DNA of 64,000 nt. It comes from Actinoplanes flavus (GTDB taxonomy: Bacteria > Actinomycetota > Actinomycetes > Mycobacteriales > Micromonosporaceae). The stretch covers positions 55,213 to 119,212 of the forward strand of contig NZ_JAGFNS010000030.1 in the NCBI RefSeq assembly GCF_017592555.1, in the 5' to 3' direction. The position numbers and the translations under genes were made by a program. Under the pieces are notes generated by a model. It was not told the DNA's origin and searched no databases. It saw nothing but the letters and a program-made list of their open reading frames with translations. Below, piece after piece: positions 15,295 to 24,005 of this stretch; position 1 is the stretch's first letter; each line of letters opens with the position of its first letter.

Positions 15295-18200
15295 CTACCG
15301 AAACCTGGAATCTTCCTTGAACGCCCCGTTCCCGCTCAGCCAGGAAAGCTCGCAGAAGCACCCTGACCTGCGCGTCCATTGATGCATCTCGCCGGCCTCA
15401 CGGATGCCGAGACGGCTGAACGTGGCGTACGCGGACTGCCACGCCTGATGGGCCGCCCCGCAGTCACCGGCCAGCGCGTGCGCCGCTCCGATGTCGCGCA
15501 GGGTGCGGGCGCGGCCGAGTTCGTGGTGGAGTTCGGTCCACACCGCGTACGCCAGAAAGAGGTCTTGAAGTGCCTCGGCCGCACGGCCCGCCGCCAGGTG
15601 CATCTCGCCGAGCGTGCGGCGCAGCAGGGCGGCACCGAACCGGTCCTGGGCGTCGACGCAGAGCCGGAGACCACGGTGGAGCGGTTCGGCGGCCCGTTCG
15701 GGACGGCCCTGCCGGATCCACACCTTGGCCAGGCTCTGCGCGGTGTAGCAGGCCAGCAGCGGATCGCTGCGGTGCAGCACCATGTCGTGGGCGCGGGCGC
15801 ACCACAGTTCGGCGGCGTCCAGGTCACCGCGGGCCCGGTGGATCAGGCCGATGCCGCGCACGGCGATCGCCTCGCCGCGCCAGTGCCCGGCCGAGCGGTA
15901 CATGGTGGTGGCCCGTTCCAGGTAGCGCATGGCCTGGTCGTCGTTGCCGAGTTCGCGGTGGGAGTGGCCGAGGCAGTAGGTGGCGTGGGCGGCGCCGGCG
16001 CGGTCACCGACGCGTTCCAGAATCGGAAGGGCCCGTTCCAGCATCGGTACGGCTTCGCGGTTGCGGCCCACCTCGCGCAGCACGGTGCCGAGCCCGCTGA
16101 TGGCGGCGGCGTGGCCGTGCTCGTGGCCGACCTGGCCGAAGAGGTCGATGGCCGCGGTGAAGTGGCGTTCCGCGTCGTCGAAACGGTCCTCCTTGTACCG
16201 CAGCAGGCCCACCCCGCAGGACATCACCGCTTCGGCGACCCGGTTGCCGCTCGCCCGGGCGGCCGTGTGCGCGGCGTGGTGTGCCCGGTTCCACCGGCCG
16301 AAGTCGTTGTTCACGCCGAACGAGGCGTAGACCATCGCGTCGGCGAGCACGCAGGCCTCCTCGACCAGGCCGGTCTCGGCGGCCCGGACCACGGTGGTGA
16401 CCAGCGCGTCGGCCTCCGTGGCCAGCCAGTCGGCGCCGCCCGAGTCCGGGTGCAGAACGCTCGGGTCCACGCCGGTGGCCGGGCCGATGCCCTGGTGGAA
16501 GCGGGCGATCGCGAACGGCAGTGACTCCCCCATCCGGTCGACGAGTTCGGTCGCGGCGACGACCGTGCGCCGGACCGCCGCGGTGAGATCGGCCTGATCG
16601 TCCTCGGCGAGGGCGCGTTCCCGGGCGTACAGCCGGACCAGCTCGTGCATGCGGTAGCGGACGACCGAGTCGACCGGGCAGTCGTCGATCTCGACCAGCC
16701 GGGCGTCGAACAGGTGCTCCAGCAGGTCCGCGGCGTCGTCGACGGACCGGCCGAACAGGGCGGCGGCGGTCCATTCGGTGAAGGTGGCGCAGCCGAGAAA
16801 ACCGAGAAGACGAAACCCTTGGCGTACGGCCGGCGGCAGCCCCTCATAGCCGACCCCGACACAGATCCGTACGGCGAGTCCGTCGACCGCCATCTCGTCG
16901 AGCCGTCGCCGCTCGTCGCGCATCCGGTCGAGCAGGCGGGTGATCCGCCAGTGCGGGCGGGCGGCCAGGCGCGCCGCGACGATCCGCAGCGCGAGCGGCA
17001 GGCCGGCGCACATGGCGGCCAGTTCGGCGGCGGCCTCCGGTTCGCGGGCCACCCGTTCCGGGCTGATGATGCGGCGCAGCAGGGTGAGCGACTCGTCCCG
17101 GCTGAACAGCCGCAACTCGACGTGTTCGGCGCGGGGGACGGTGGTGAGCCGGGCCCGGCTGGACACGATGAGCGCCGTCCCGGGCACCCCCGGCACCAGC
17201 GGCCGGATCTCGGCGGCGCCGGCCGCGTTGTCGATGATGATCAGCAGCCGCCGGTCGCGGATGGTGGCCCGGTAGCGGGCGGCCTTGTCCTCGATCGTGG
17301 TCAGCCGGTGGGTGTCCGCGACGCCGAGGGCACGCAGCACCCGGTCGACGAGTTCGCCGGTGTGACCGTCACGGCCGTCGGAGCCGACCAGGATCTGGCC
17401 GTCCGGGTAGACCGGGCGCAGCAGGTTCGCCAGGTGGACGCTGAACGAGGTCTTGCCGATGCCGCCCGGGCCGGTGACCACGACCACCTGGCGGTCGTCC
17501 TCGCCCCGCCGGCTGCCGAGCGTGGTGAGGACCTGCGCGATCTCCGGTTCGCAGCCGGTGAAGTCGTCGAGGCCGACCGGGAGCTGCCGGCCGGGGACGG
17601 CCACCGGGTCCTCGGCCGGTTCCGGCGGTTCGGGCGGCGCCGGCCGCTGCGGGTCGCCGCGCAGGATCCGCTGGTGCAGCTCCTGGGTCTCCGGGGACGG
17701 GTCGATGCCGAGCTCGTCGGCCAGGTGACGGCGGCTGCGGTCGTACCGTTCCAGGGCTTCGGTCCGGCGGCCGTCGAGGTGCAGGCCGCGGATCAGGCGC
17801 AGGATCAGCGGCTCGGCGAGCGGATGGCTGTCGACGACCGGGGACAGCCGGTCGACGACGGTCGCGTACCGGCCGGCGCCGATCTCCGCGTCCGCCCAGT
17901 CGGCGAGCACACCGTGGATCTGCTGGCGGATCCCCTCGCGCAGCCGGTCCACCCACTCCCCGCTCAGCCCGGCCAGCGGCTCGCCGTGCCACTGCTCGAC
18001 GGCTTGCCGCAGCAGCTCCAACCGGGCCGGATCGCCATCCGGATGCTCCCGGGCCTGCGCGGCGAGGCGGCGGAACACGTGCAGGTCGACCAGTTCCGGA
18101 TCGGCGTCGAACAGGTATCCGCCGGGCTTGCGCCGCAACGCCGGCGCGTCCGGGGACGCCGCGAGCAGGATCCGGCGCAGCCGTGCCAGGTACGTGTACA

Positions 18201-18387
18201 GGACGTTGCGTGCCTCCGCCGGCGGGGAGTCGTCCCACACCCGGTCGATGAGGGTCTCGGTCGGCACCACGCTGCCCGCGTCGACCAGCAGCGCGGCCAG
18301 CACGGTCCGCTGTTTGAGCGGGCCCGGCGCGATCGCGCGGCCGGACGCCCGCAGCTGCACCTCACCCAGCAACCGGAACTCGATCAT
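15295..18387 (-). CDS. SARP-family transcriptional regulator (DNA-binding, BTAD, NB-ARC, TPR)
   Basis: 1030 residues, AfsR-like layout. About 1-95 is the OmpR-type winged helix (MIEFRLLGEVQLRASGRAIA). About 96-245 is the bacterial transcriptional activation domain. About 290-560 is an NB-ARC ATPase with Walker A GPGGIGKTSFS and Walker B RLLIIIDNA. About 700-1000 is a set of TPR repeats (AHATYCLGHSHRELGNDDQAMRYLERA). SARPs activate secondary-metabolite or developmental genes. No biosynthetic cluster is adjacent; the divergent pair of secreted repeat proteins is the closest possible target. The 257 bases upstream (18388-18644) hold the divergent promoter region with no strong motif. Confidence 0.93.
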   Translation of the reverse strand: MIEFRLLGEVQLRASGRAIAPGPLKQRTVLAALLVDAGSVVPTETLIDRVWDDSPPAEARNVLYTYLARLRRILLAASPDAPALRRKPGGYLFDADPELVDLHVFRRLAAQAREHPDGDPARLELLRQAVEQWHGEPLAGLSGEWVDRLREGIRQQIHGVLADWADAEIGAGRYATVVDRLSPVVDSHPLAEPLILRLIRGLHLDGRRTEALERYDRSRRHLADELGIDPSPETQELHQRILRGDPQRPAPPEPPEPAEDPVAVPGRQLPVGLDDFTGCEPEIAQVLTTLGSRRGEDDRQVVVVTGPGGIGKTSFSVHLANLLRPVYPDGQILVGSDGRDGHTGELVDRVLRALGVADTHRLTTIEDKAARYRATIRDRRLLIIIDNAAGAAEIRPLVPGVPGTALIVSSRARLTTVPRAEHVELRLFSRDESLTLLRRIISPERVAREPEAAAELAAMCAGLPLALRIVAARLAARPHWRITRLLDRMRDERRRLDEMAVDGLAVRICVGVGYEGLPPAVRQGFRLLGFLGCATFTEWTAAALFGRSVDDAADLLEHLFDARLVEIDDCPVDSVVRYRMHELVRLYARERALAEDDQADLTAAVRRTVVAATELVDRMGESLPFAIARFHQGIGPATGVDPSVLHPDSGGADWLATEADALVTTVVRAAETGLVEEACVLADAMVYASFGVNNDFGRWNRAHHAAHTAARASGNRVAEAVMSCGVGLLRYKEDRFDDAERHFTAAIDLFGQVGHEHGHAAAISGLGTVLREVGRNREAVPMLERALPILERVGDRAGAAHATYCLGHSHRELGNDDQAMRYLERATTMYRSAGHWRGEAIAVRGIGLIHRARGDLDAAELWCARAHDMVLHRSDPLLACYTAQSLAKVWIRQGRPERAAEPLHRGLRLCVDAQDRFGAALLRRTLGEMHLAAGRAAEALQDLFLAYAVWTELHHELGRARTLRDIGAAHALAGDCGAAHQAWQSAYATFSRLGIREAGEMHQWTRRSGCFCELSWLSGNGAFKEDSRFR

Positions 18388-18644
18388 GTCGGCGTCCCGG
18401 CCGTCAAGGATCGGTCAAGGTTCGTTCCCGTCCGCCGCGCGAAGGTCTTGCCAGCCGAAACGTCCGGCCGGAAGCCGGGAAAGGGAACGCCCGAGAAAAC
18501 GAGCAACTCACACCCCGTACGTCAGTGAGGCCGCCGACCGGCTCCTCACATGATCCTTTGCTGCCTCAGAACACCCTATGCGCGGCTTTTCGCCGTCGCC
18601 AGTAGCGATTGCTGTCAATTCCTTCCGACATCAGGGGTACGACC

Positions 18645-20021
18645 ATGTCTCGTCACACCGCACGACTCATCGCGCTCACCGTCGCGTCGGCCGGCGTCCT
18701 CGCGGTCCCGGCCGTCGCCCACGCGTCCGTCACCAACGGCCCGATCGGCCGTTCCGAGATCCTCGCCCGCGCCCAGTACTGGGTGGACTCCGGCATCACC
18801 TACACCCAGACCGGCACCTGGTTCCAGGACCCGGAGGGCGACAAGACGTACCGGCGGGACTGCTCGGGCCTGGTGTCGATGGCCTGGCACCTCGGCACCA
18901 GCTACGTCACCGGCGACTTCCAGGGCTCCTCCCAGTACTGGACCCGGCTCGCCAGCCGCGACCAGCTCGCCCCCGGTGACGCGATCGTCCGCAACGGGCA
19001 CATGGAGCTGTTCTCGCACTGGAAGAACCCCGGCAACCACAACGACGGCGCGTACGTGTACTCGTTCAACAACACCGGCGAGACGGTGCAGAACCCGTGG
19101 GCCGACAGCAACAAGGGCAACGAGGGCTTCAACAGCGCGGCCGACCTGGCGTCGTACACCCCGATCCGGCGTACCGGCCTGGCCGCCGCCAACCGCGACT
19201 CGCTGTCCGCCGACGGCCACGCCGAACTGGTCCGCAAGGACGCCGCCGGTGGCCTGTTCGCCTACTACAACAACGGTCTCAACAGCGCGGGCGGCGTCAA
19301 CTGGAGCGGCGACGTGCAGGTCGGCAACGGGTGGACCGACCCGGACGGCGCCGTCTACTTCGCCGACCTGGACGGCAACGGCCAGACCGACGCGATCCGC
19401 AAGGATGCGGCCGGCGCCCTGCTCGCCTACTACAACCACGGGATCACCGGATCCATGACGGTCCGCTGGACCGGGCCGAAGCAGATCGGCGTCGGCTGGA
19501 CCATGGCCGACGACGCGGTGTACTTCGCCGACCTCACCGGCGACGGGTACGCCGAAGCCATCCGCAAGGACCCCAACGGCGATCTCTTCGCCTACTACAA
19601 CAACGGCGTCCACGGCACCGGCGCGGTGGCCTGGAGCGGTCCGGTACGGATCGGCATCGGGTGGCCGGCCGACGGCAACGCCATCCAGTTCGCCGACCTC
19701 TCCGGAGACGGGTACGCCGAAGCCATCCGCAAGGACGGCGACAAGCTGTTCGCCTACTACAACAACGGCATCAACGGCGACATGACCGTCCGGTGGAACG
19801 GGCCCGTCGAGATCGACGCCGGCCTGACCGTTCCGGACACCTCCGTCTACTTCGGCGACCTCAACGGCGACACCCGCGCCGACCGCGTCACCAAGGAGGG
19901 CACCGACCTGGTGGTCCGCTACAACGACGGCATCACCGGCGACCTGCGGGTCACCTGGAGCAGCCCGAAGGCCATCGGCAACGGCTGGGACATGGCCGAC
20001 ACCTCCATCTACGTCGCGTGA
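18645..20021 (+). CDS. Secreted NlpC/P60-like protein with five 54-residue propeller-like repeats
   Basis: 458 residues from ATG 18645 (AGGGG upstream). The signal peptide ends VAHASV. About 35-185 is an NlpC/P60-type fold: RRDCSGLVSMAWHLG carries the catalytic cysteine, and GDAIVRNGHMELFSHW the histidine region. About 188-458 has five units of roughly 54 residues (GDGYAEAIRKDGDKLFAYYN), like FG-GAP/VCBS propeller blades with GDG calcium-type loops. I infer a cell-wall or matrix peptidase with a binding propeller. The next gene, 14 bases downstream, has the same repeats on another enzyme head. Confidence 0.8.
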   Translation: MSRHTARLIALTVASAGVLAVPAVAHASVTNGPIGRSEILARAQYWVDSGITYTQTGTWFQDPEGDKTYRRDCSGLVSMAWHLGTSYVTGDFQGSSQYWTRLASRDQLAPGDAIVRNGHMELFSHWKNPGNHNDGAYVYSFNNTGETVQNPWADSNKGNEGFNSAADLASYTPIRRTGLAAANRDSLSADGHAELVRKDAAGGLFAYYNNGLNSAGGVNWSGDVQVGNGWTDPDGAVYFADLDGNGQTDAIRKDAAGALLAYYNHGITGSMTVRWTGPKQIGVGWTMADDAVYFADLTGDGYAEAIRKDPNGDLFAYYNNGVHGTGAVAWSGPVRIGIGWPADGNAIQFADLSGDGYAEAIRKDGDKLFAYYNNGINGDMTVRWNGPVEIDAGLTVPDTSVYFGDLNGDTRADRVTKEGTDLVVRYNDGITGDLRVTWSSPKAIGNGWDMADTSIYVA

Positions 20022-20035
20022 GCCGGGAGCCCGCC

Positions 20036-21259
20036 ATGACGAACCTCGCCCGCCGCCTGCTCGCCCTCACCGCCACCGTGGCCGTCCTCACCGGCGTCAC
20101 CGCGGCGCCCGCCTACGCCTGGGACACCGTGGCGTGTGACCCCGCCGGCGTCACCAGCCGCGACACCCAACTCGCCCAGCAGCTCAACCCGCAGCTCACC
20201 GGCCAGATGAAGAACCGGCTCACCGGCTACAAGATCTCCTGCGCCCGCATGGTCGTCGACGCGGTCCGGGCCCGGAACCTGCCCCTGCACGCGGCGACCA
20301 TCGCGGTCACCACGACGATCCCGGAAACCACCATCGAGAACGTCTCCTACGAGTACGACCACGACAGTCTCGGCCTGTTCCAGCAGCGCGCCTCCTGGGG
20401 CACCCGCGAGCAGCGGCTGAACCCGGCCTGGGCGACCAACGCCTTCCTCAACAAGATGCTCCAGCTCTACCCCGGCGGCACGTGGCAGAACACGGCGGTC
20501 GGCGTCGTCTGCCAGCGCGTCCAGGTGTCCGCCTACCCGGAGCGCTACCAGCCGGAGGCGGCCGACGGGGCGCGCATCGCGGCGGCGCTGTGGAGCCGTC
20601 GCGGTGACTCGCTGTCCGGCGATCGCCACGCCGAGGTGGTCCGCAAGCGCGACGGCATCCTGCGGGCCTCCTACAACAACGGCGTCAACGGCGACCTGAC
20701 CGTACGGTGGGGCGACCCGGTGCAGATCGGCACCGGCTGGAACTTCGCGGACGGCGCGGTGTATTTCGCCGACCTCTCCGGGGACGGATACGCCGAAGTG
20801 ATCCGCAAAACCGACGGCGACCTCTACGCCTACTACAACAACGGCATCAACAGCGACCTCACCGTACGGTGGGGCGACCCGGTGCGCATCGGCAACGGCT
20901 GGAACTATCCCGACAGCGCCGTCTATTTCGCCGACCTCACCGGAGACGGATACGCCGAAGCCATCCGCAAAACCGACGGCGACCTCTACGCCTACTACAA
21001 CAACGGCATCAACAGCGACCTCACCGTACGGTGGAGCGGCCCCGTCCGCATCGGCAACGGCTGGACCGACGCCGATAGCGCCGTCTATTTCGCCGACCTC
21101 TCCGGAGACGGATACGCCGAAGTGATCCGCAAGGAGAACGGGAACGTGTTCGCCTATTACAACAACGGCATCAACGGCGACCTGACCGTCCGGTGGGGCG
21201 AGCCGGTGCAGATCGGCACCGGCTGGAATGATCCCGACAGCGCCCTGTACTTCGTCTGA
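20036..21259 (+). CDS. Secreted lysozyme-like protein with four 54-residue propeller-like repeats
   Basis: 407 residues from ATG 20036, GGGAG upstream. Signal peptide ends APAYAWD. About 35-200 resembles the lysozyme-like domain often fused to M23 peptidases in actinobacteria: DSLGLFQQRASWGTREQ and ALW at its end. About 203-407 has four repeats of 54 residues (GDGYAEVIRKTDGDLYAYYN). Two central units are nearly identical at the DNA level with a 162-bp period. It pairs with the preceding gene in one operon. The enzyme substrate is presumably peptidoglycan. It could instead be a binding protein if the catalytic glutamate is absent; I cannot verify that. Confidence 0.75.
   Translation: MTNLARRLLALTATVAVLTGVTAAPAYAWDTVACDPAGVTSRDTQLAQQLNPQLTGQMKNRLTGYKISCARMVVDAVRARNLPLHAATIAVTTTIPETTIENVSYEYDHDSLGLFQQRASWGTREQRLNPAWATNAFLNKMLQLYPGGTWQNTAVGVVCQRVQVSAYPERYQPEAADGARIAAALWSRRGDSLSGDRHAEVVRKRDGILRASYNNGVNGDLTVRWGDPVQIGTGWNFADGAVYFADLSGDGYAEVIRKTDGDLYAYYNNGINSDLTVRWGDPVRIGNGWNYPDSAVYFADLTGDGYAEAIRKTDGDLYAYYNNGINSDLTVRWSGPVRIGNGWTDADSAVYFADLSGDGYAEVIRKENGNVFAYYNNGINGDLTVRWGEPVQIGTGWNDPDSALYFV
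20620..21256 (+). repeat. Tandem 162-bp coding repeats
   Basis: Four head-to-tail units encode 54-residue blades. For example, the segment from 20811 (CCGACGGCGACCTCTACG) recurs at 20973, exactly 162 bp later, with nearly perfect DNA identity over more than 60 bases. Five more diverged units lie at about 19207-20018 in the preceding gene. The identity suggests recent internal duplication or conversion, and such tracts are prone to collapse in assembly. Confidence 0.8.
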
Positions 21260-21288
21260 GCGGCGGAAAAATCCGTCGCGAAAGCTAC

Positions 21289-21313
21289 AGAGGTTCGAAT
21301 CCCCCACCCGCCA
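21289..21313 (+). other. tRNA-like 3' end (T-arm plus acceptor), possible attachment-site remnant
   Basis: GAGGTTCGAATCCCCCACCC then GCCAC has the T-loop TTCGAAT followed by a C-rich stem half and an acceptor-like end. The 5' side of the T-stem pairs imperfectly, and no 5' tRNA half fits before it because the coding region ends at 21259. Such 3' fragments are left by integration into tRNA genes. The pattern is short and may be chance. Confidence 0.3.
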
Positions 21314-21329
21314 CAGGCTAGGGAAACGG

Positions 21330-22660
21330 CAGGGCCTCGGCAAAGTCGCGGTGATGTCCGGTTCAACCGGTTAGATGCAGAAGCGCCGCTGTTGGTGATA
21401 GCAAGACGGGCATGACCGGTTCAGATGATCATCAAGGTTCCTACGCCACGATGATCTATCCGAAGTGAGTCATGCCCGCACTGCCATCATCGCTGATCTC
21501 CTCTTTGTCTGATGCACCGGCTCTGACCGTGCCGGAAACCGCTGGTGGGCTACCCGCCGCACTGGCCGCGATGCGTGATCCGCGGGCCCGCCGGGGTGTC
21601 CGGCACCAACTCAGCGTGGTGGTGACCGCAGCGGTGTGCGCCGTGGTGGCCGGTTACCGCTCGTACGCCGCGATCGCGGAATGGGTGGCCGACGTGCCAG
21701 CCGAGACGGTCCAGGCACTGGGTATCGCCGCTGATCGACGCCCGTCCGAAGCAATGATCCGCCGGCTGTTGCAGGGCCTGGATGCGGACCTGCTGACCAC
21801 CGTGATCGGTGCCTGGCTCGCCAGCCGAACCCTTGCGGACATCCCGGCAGGCCGACGGGCGATCGCAGTCGACGGTAAGACCCTGCGCGGCTCCCGCACC
21901 ACCGATACGGCTGCCGATCACGTGATGGCCGCCTGCGACCAGGCCACTGGCGTGGTCCTGGCCAGCACCGACGTCGACGGCAAGACCAATGAAATCACCC
22001 GGTTCGCGCCCCTGCTCGACCAGATCAGCGACCTGCGCGACACCGTGATCACCGCTGACGCGATGCACTGCCAGCGCGACCATGTCACCTACCTCGCCGA
22101 ACGCGGTGCACACTGGATCCTGACAGTGAAAGGCAACCAGCCCCACCTGCATAAACAGCTCACCGGCCTGCCCTGGAAAGCCGTCCCGGACGCCGCCCGT
22201 GACGACGACCGCGGGCACGGCCGCCGCGAGATCCGCACACTGAAAATCCTGACCGTCTCCACCGGCATCGACTTCCCGCACGCCGCCCAGGCCCTGCAGA
22301 TCCGGCGCCGCCGACGACGGCTCGACGAGGCGAAACGCTTCACCACCGAGACCGTCTACGCCATCACCGACCTGCACGTCCACCAGGCCAAACCCCACCA
22401 ACTGGCCGCTTGGATCCGCGGACACTGGTCCATCGAGAACAAGATCCACTGGGTGCGAGACGTCACCTACGACGAAGACCGTTCCCAAATCCGCACCGGC
22501 ACCGGCCAACAGGTCATGGCCGCCCTACGCAACGCCGCCATCGGTGCACTACGCCTCAACGGCTTCAGCAACATCGCCGCCGCCAACCGCCATCACGCCC
22601 GCGACAGCACCCGCCCACTCGACCTACTCGGAATCACCTGACGACTTTGCCGGGGCCCTG
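21330..22660 (+). mobile_element. Complete ISAs1-family insertion sequence
   Basis: 1331 bp. Left end CAGGGCCTCGGCAAAGTCG (21330-21348) and right end CGACTTTGCCGGGGCCCTG (22642-22660) are inverted repeats with one mismatch in 19. Flanks carry the same 10-bp target duplication AGGGAAACGG at 21320-21329 and 22661-22670. Clean ends, an intact transposase and intact duplication indicate a recent, possibly still active insertion. It split the region between the repeat-protein operon and a strong hairpin. Confidence 0.95.
21472..22641 (+). CDS. ISAs1-family transposase
   Basis: 389 residues, full length. An N-terminal segment (RDPRARRGVRHQLSVVVTAAVCAVVAGYRSYAAIAEW) precedes the DDE core: IAVDGKTLRGS with the first Asp, TVITADAMHCQRDH with the second, and RGHWSIENKIHWVRDVTYDEDRS with the Glu and the conserved H-W-x-x-D. 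It catalyses movement of the surrounding element. The stop is one base before the right inverted repeat. Confidence 0.95.
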   Translation: MPALPSSLISSLSDAPALTVPETAGGLPAALAAMRDPRARRGVRHQLSVVVTAAVCAVVAGYRSYAAIAEWVADVPAETVQALGIAADRRPSEAMIRRLLQGLDADLLTTVIGAWLASRTLADIPAGRRAIAVDGKTLRGSRTTDTAADHVMAACDQATGVVLASTDVDGKTNEITRFAPLLDQISDLRDTVITADAMHCQRDHVTYLAERGAHWILTVKGNQPHLHKQLTGLPWKAVPDAARDDDRGHGRREIRTLKILTVSTGIDFPHAAQALQIRRRRRRLDEAKRFTTETVYAITDLHVHQAKPHQLAAWIRGHWSIENKIHWVRDVTYDEDRSQIRTGTGQQVMAALRNAAIGALRLNGFSNIAAANRHHARDSTRPLDLLGIT

Positions 22661-22667
22661 AGGGAAA

Positions 22668-22704
22668 CGGCCCCGGTACCAGCGGAAACGCTGTGCCGGG
22701 GCCG
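22668..22704 (+). terminator. GC hairpin with GAAA loop, probable terminator
   Basis: CGGCCCCGG pairs with CCGGGGCCG over 9 bp around an inner AGCG-GAAA-CGCT hairpin. No U-tract follows, which is common in actinobacteria. Before the IS jumped in, it stood about 65 bases after the repeat-protein operon and probably ended it. Its first bases are part of the target duplication. Confidence 0.55.
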
Positions 22705-22762
22705 CTCTCGTCGCGATCTGGCGGAGTCCGGCTCTCCACCGCGGTTGGGGGCGGACCGGGGG

Positions 22763-23197
22763 CTACAGACGCGACCAGGCGGCGAGATTCCCGGCGAGCC
22801 GGCTCATCTCCTCCCCTGCTTCCAGCACGAACACGGCGGTGGCAGACCAGGCGCTGTCATCCCCACTGGGGCCGGATGGCCTCAACGTCACACGTAGGGA
22901 CACATGGCGACGTCGATCGTGCCGGGCATCGACAGTCAACTCGCGTTCCATCGACTGCCATACGCGAGAGCCGTCCCACCCATGCCAGTCGGCCACGAGG
23001 TCATCCAGAAACCCGGCAAGCGTCGTTTCGCGGCCGTCGAACCCGCTCCCGACCGTCGCCGTCGTCACCGCGGTCATGCCGTCTTCGTGCAGCTCGGTCC
23101 TGACCGTAAAGATGTAGCCGTCCCCATGGAGGTCTTCCGGCGTGTGCACCACCCAGCGTGCGGCGCCGGCCCTGCCCAGCACGAACGGCTCACTCAT
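22763..23197 (-). CDS. DUF6228-like conserved protein
   Basis: 144 residues, no signal or membrane segment. The core GFLDDLVADWHGWDGSRVWQSMERELTVDARHD and the end VFVLEAGEEMSRLA fit the small actinobacterial family I know as DUF6228, whose role is unknown. Neighbours give no hint. Moderately sure of the family, not of any function. Confidence 0.6.
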   Translation of the reverse strand: MSEPFVLGRAGAARWVVHTPEDLHGDGYIFTVRTELHEDGMTAVTTATVGSGFDGRETTLAGFLDDLVADWHGWDGSRVWQSMERELTVDARHDRRRHVSLRVTLRPSGPSGDDSAWSATAVFVLEAGEEMSRLAGNLAAWSRL

Positions 23198-23342
23198 GGG
23201 GTGAAAGTATGCCCGGCGGACTGTCAGGTGCGCCTCGGCCCGGCTTCGGAGCGCCGAGGAGGCTCACCACCTCGTCCCCGCCGGTGCACCTTTCGCCATG
23301 CCGCGCTGGCTCCGACCTGCGGTGCGGCCGTACTCTGGCGTC

Positions 23343-23516
23343 ATGAGCAACCCGGAAACCGACGACAAGTCGTTCGCTGACCTGCTCGCCGAGAACGGCC
23401 GGCCGGTCTCGGACGAGGGCTGGGAGCGTGCCCGCCGGTCGCTCGCCGAGGCCCGTGCCCGCCGCGATCCGGACGCCCGGGCCGCCCTGGTCGCCAGCCT
23501 GCGCCGCGCCGCGTGA
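23343..23516 (+). CDS. Small antitoxin-like protein
   Basis: 57 residues, highly charged and helical (DEGWERARRSLAEARARRDPD). It precedes a PIN-like gene with a 4-base GTGA overlap, the usual antitoxin-then-toxin order. No DNA-binding motif is certain. The antitoxin role is inferred only from position and size. Confidence 0.5.
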   Translation: MSNPETDDKSFADLLAENGRPVSDEGWERARRSLAEARARRDPDARAALVASLRRAA

Positions 23517-23920
23517 GCGAAGAGCACGCCCCGCGTACCGTCGCTCTGGTTCTCGATCCCTCCGCCATCGCGGGATTCGCCCGCGGCAGTGTCGCGGTCG
23601 GGGAGCTGCTCGCCGAGATCGACGCCGAGGGTGACAGCGCCCTCGTCCCCCTGCCGTGCCTGACCGAGGCGGCCGCCCTGATCGCCGAGGACGAGCTGCC
23701 GTGGCTCGACATTCTGCTCGGCCACGCCGCCACCCAGATGGCCGTCGACGACCCGGCGGACTGGCGCATGGTGGCCGGTCTGCGCCGGCTCGTCGGCAGC
23801 TACCCGCACGCGGTCGCCGCCTGGCTGGCCCTGGAACACGGCGTCGACGTGATGACCCGCAATCCCGGGCTGTACGCCGAACTCGGCGGCGGCGGCATGG
23901 TCCTCCCCTTCGACGATTAG
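23513..23920 (+). CDS. PIN-domain-like protein, candidate VapC-type toxin
   Basis: 135 residues. VALVLDPSAIAGFARGSVAVGELLAEID places the first acidic residue of a PIN nuclease (Asp15) and the following helix; LPCLTEAAALIAEDE has the second acid; LALEHGVDVMTRNPGLYAEL has the late conserved part, with N where D is usual. If active it would cleave RNA. GTG start overlaps the upstream gene. Loss of the last acidic residue could mean a degenerate nuclease. Confidence 0.6.
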   Translation: MSEEHAPRTVALVLDPSAIAGFARGSVAVGELLAEIDAEGDSALVPLPCLTEAAALIAEDELPWLDILLGHAATQMAVDDPADWRMVAGLRRLVGSYPHAVAAWLALEHGVDVMTRNPGLYAELGGGGMVLPFDD

Positions 23921-24005
23921 AGCCGCGCCGCCCTGCGGTGATGAGTTTCGCCGCCGGTGCCCGTCATATCGGTGACGGGCACACGATGAGCGGAAGGATG
24001 ACGTC

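Noticed and set aside
16645..18528. 627-codon frame antisense to the SARP gene
   Set aside because: Mirror of SARP codons; no motif of its own.
20620..21256. Regular repeats considered as a CRISPR array
   Set aside because: Period is 162 bp, in frame and coding; no short repeats with unique spacers anywhere in the window.
20009..21343. 444-codon minus-strand frame with regular repeats
   Set aside because: Its repeats mirror the 162-bp repeats of the real plus-strand gene.
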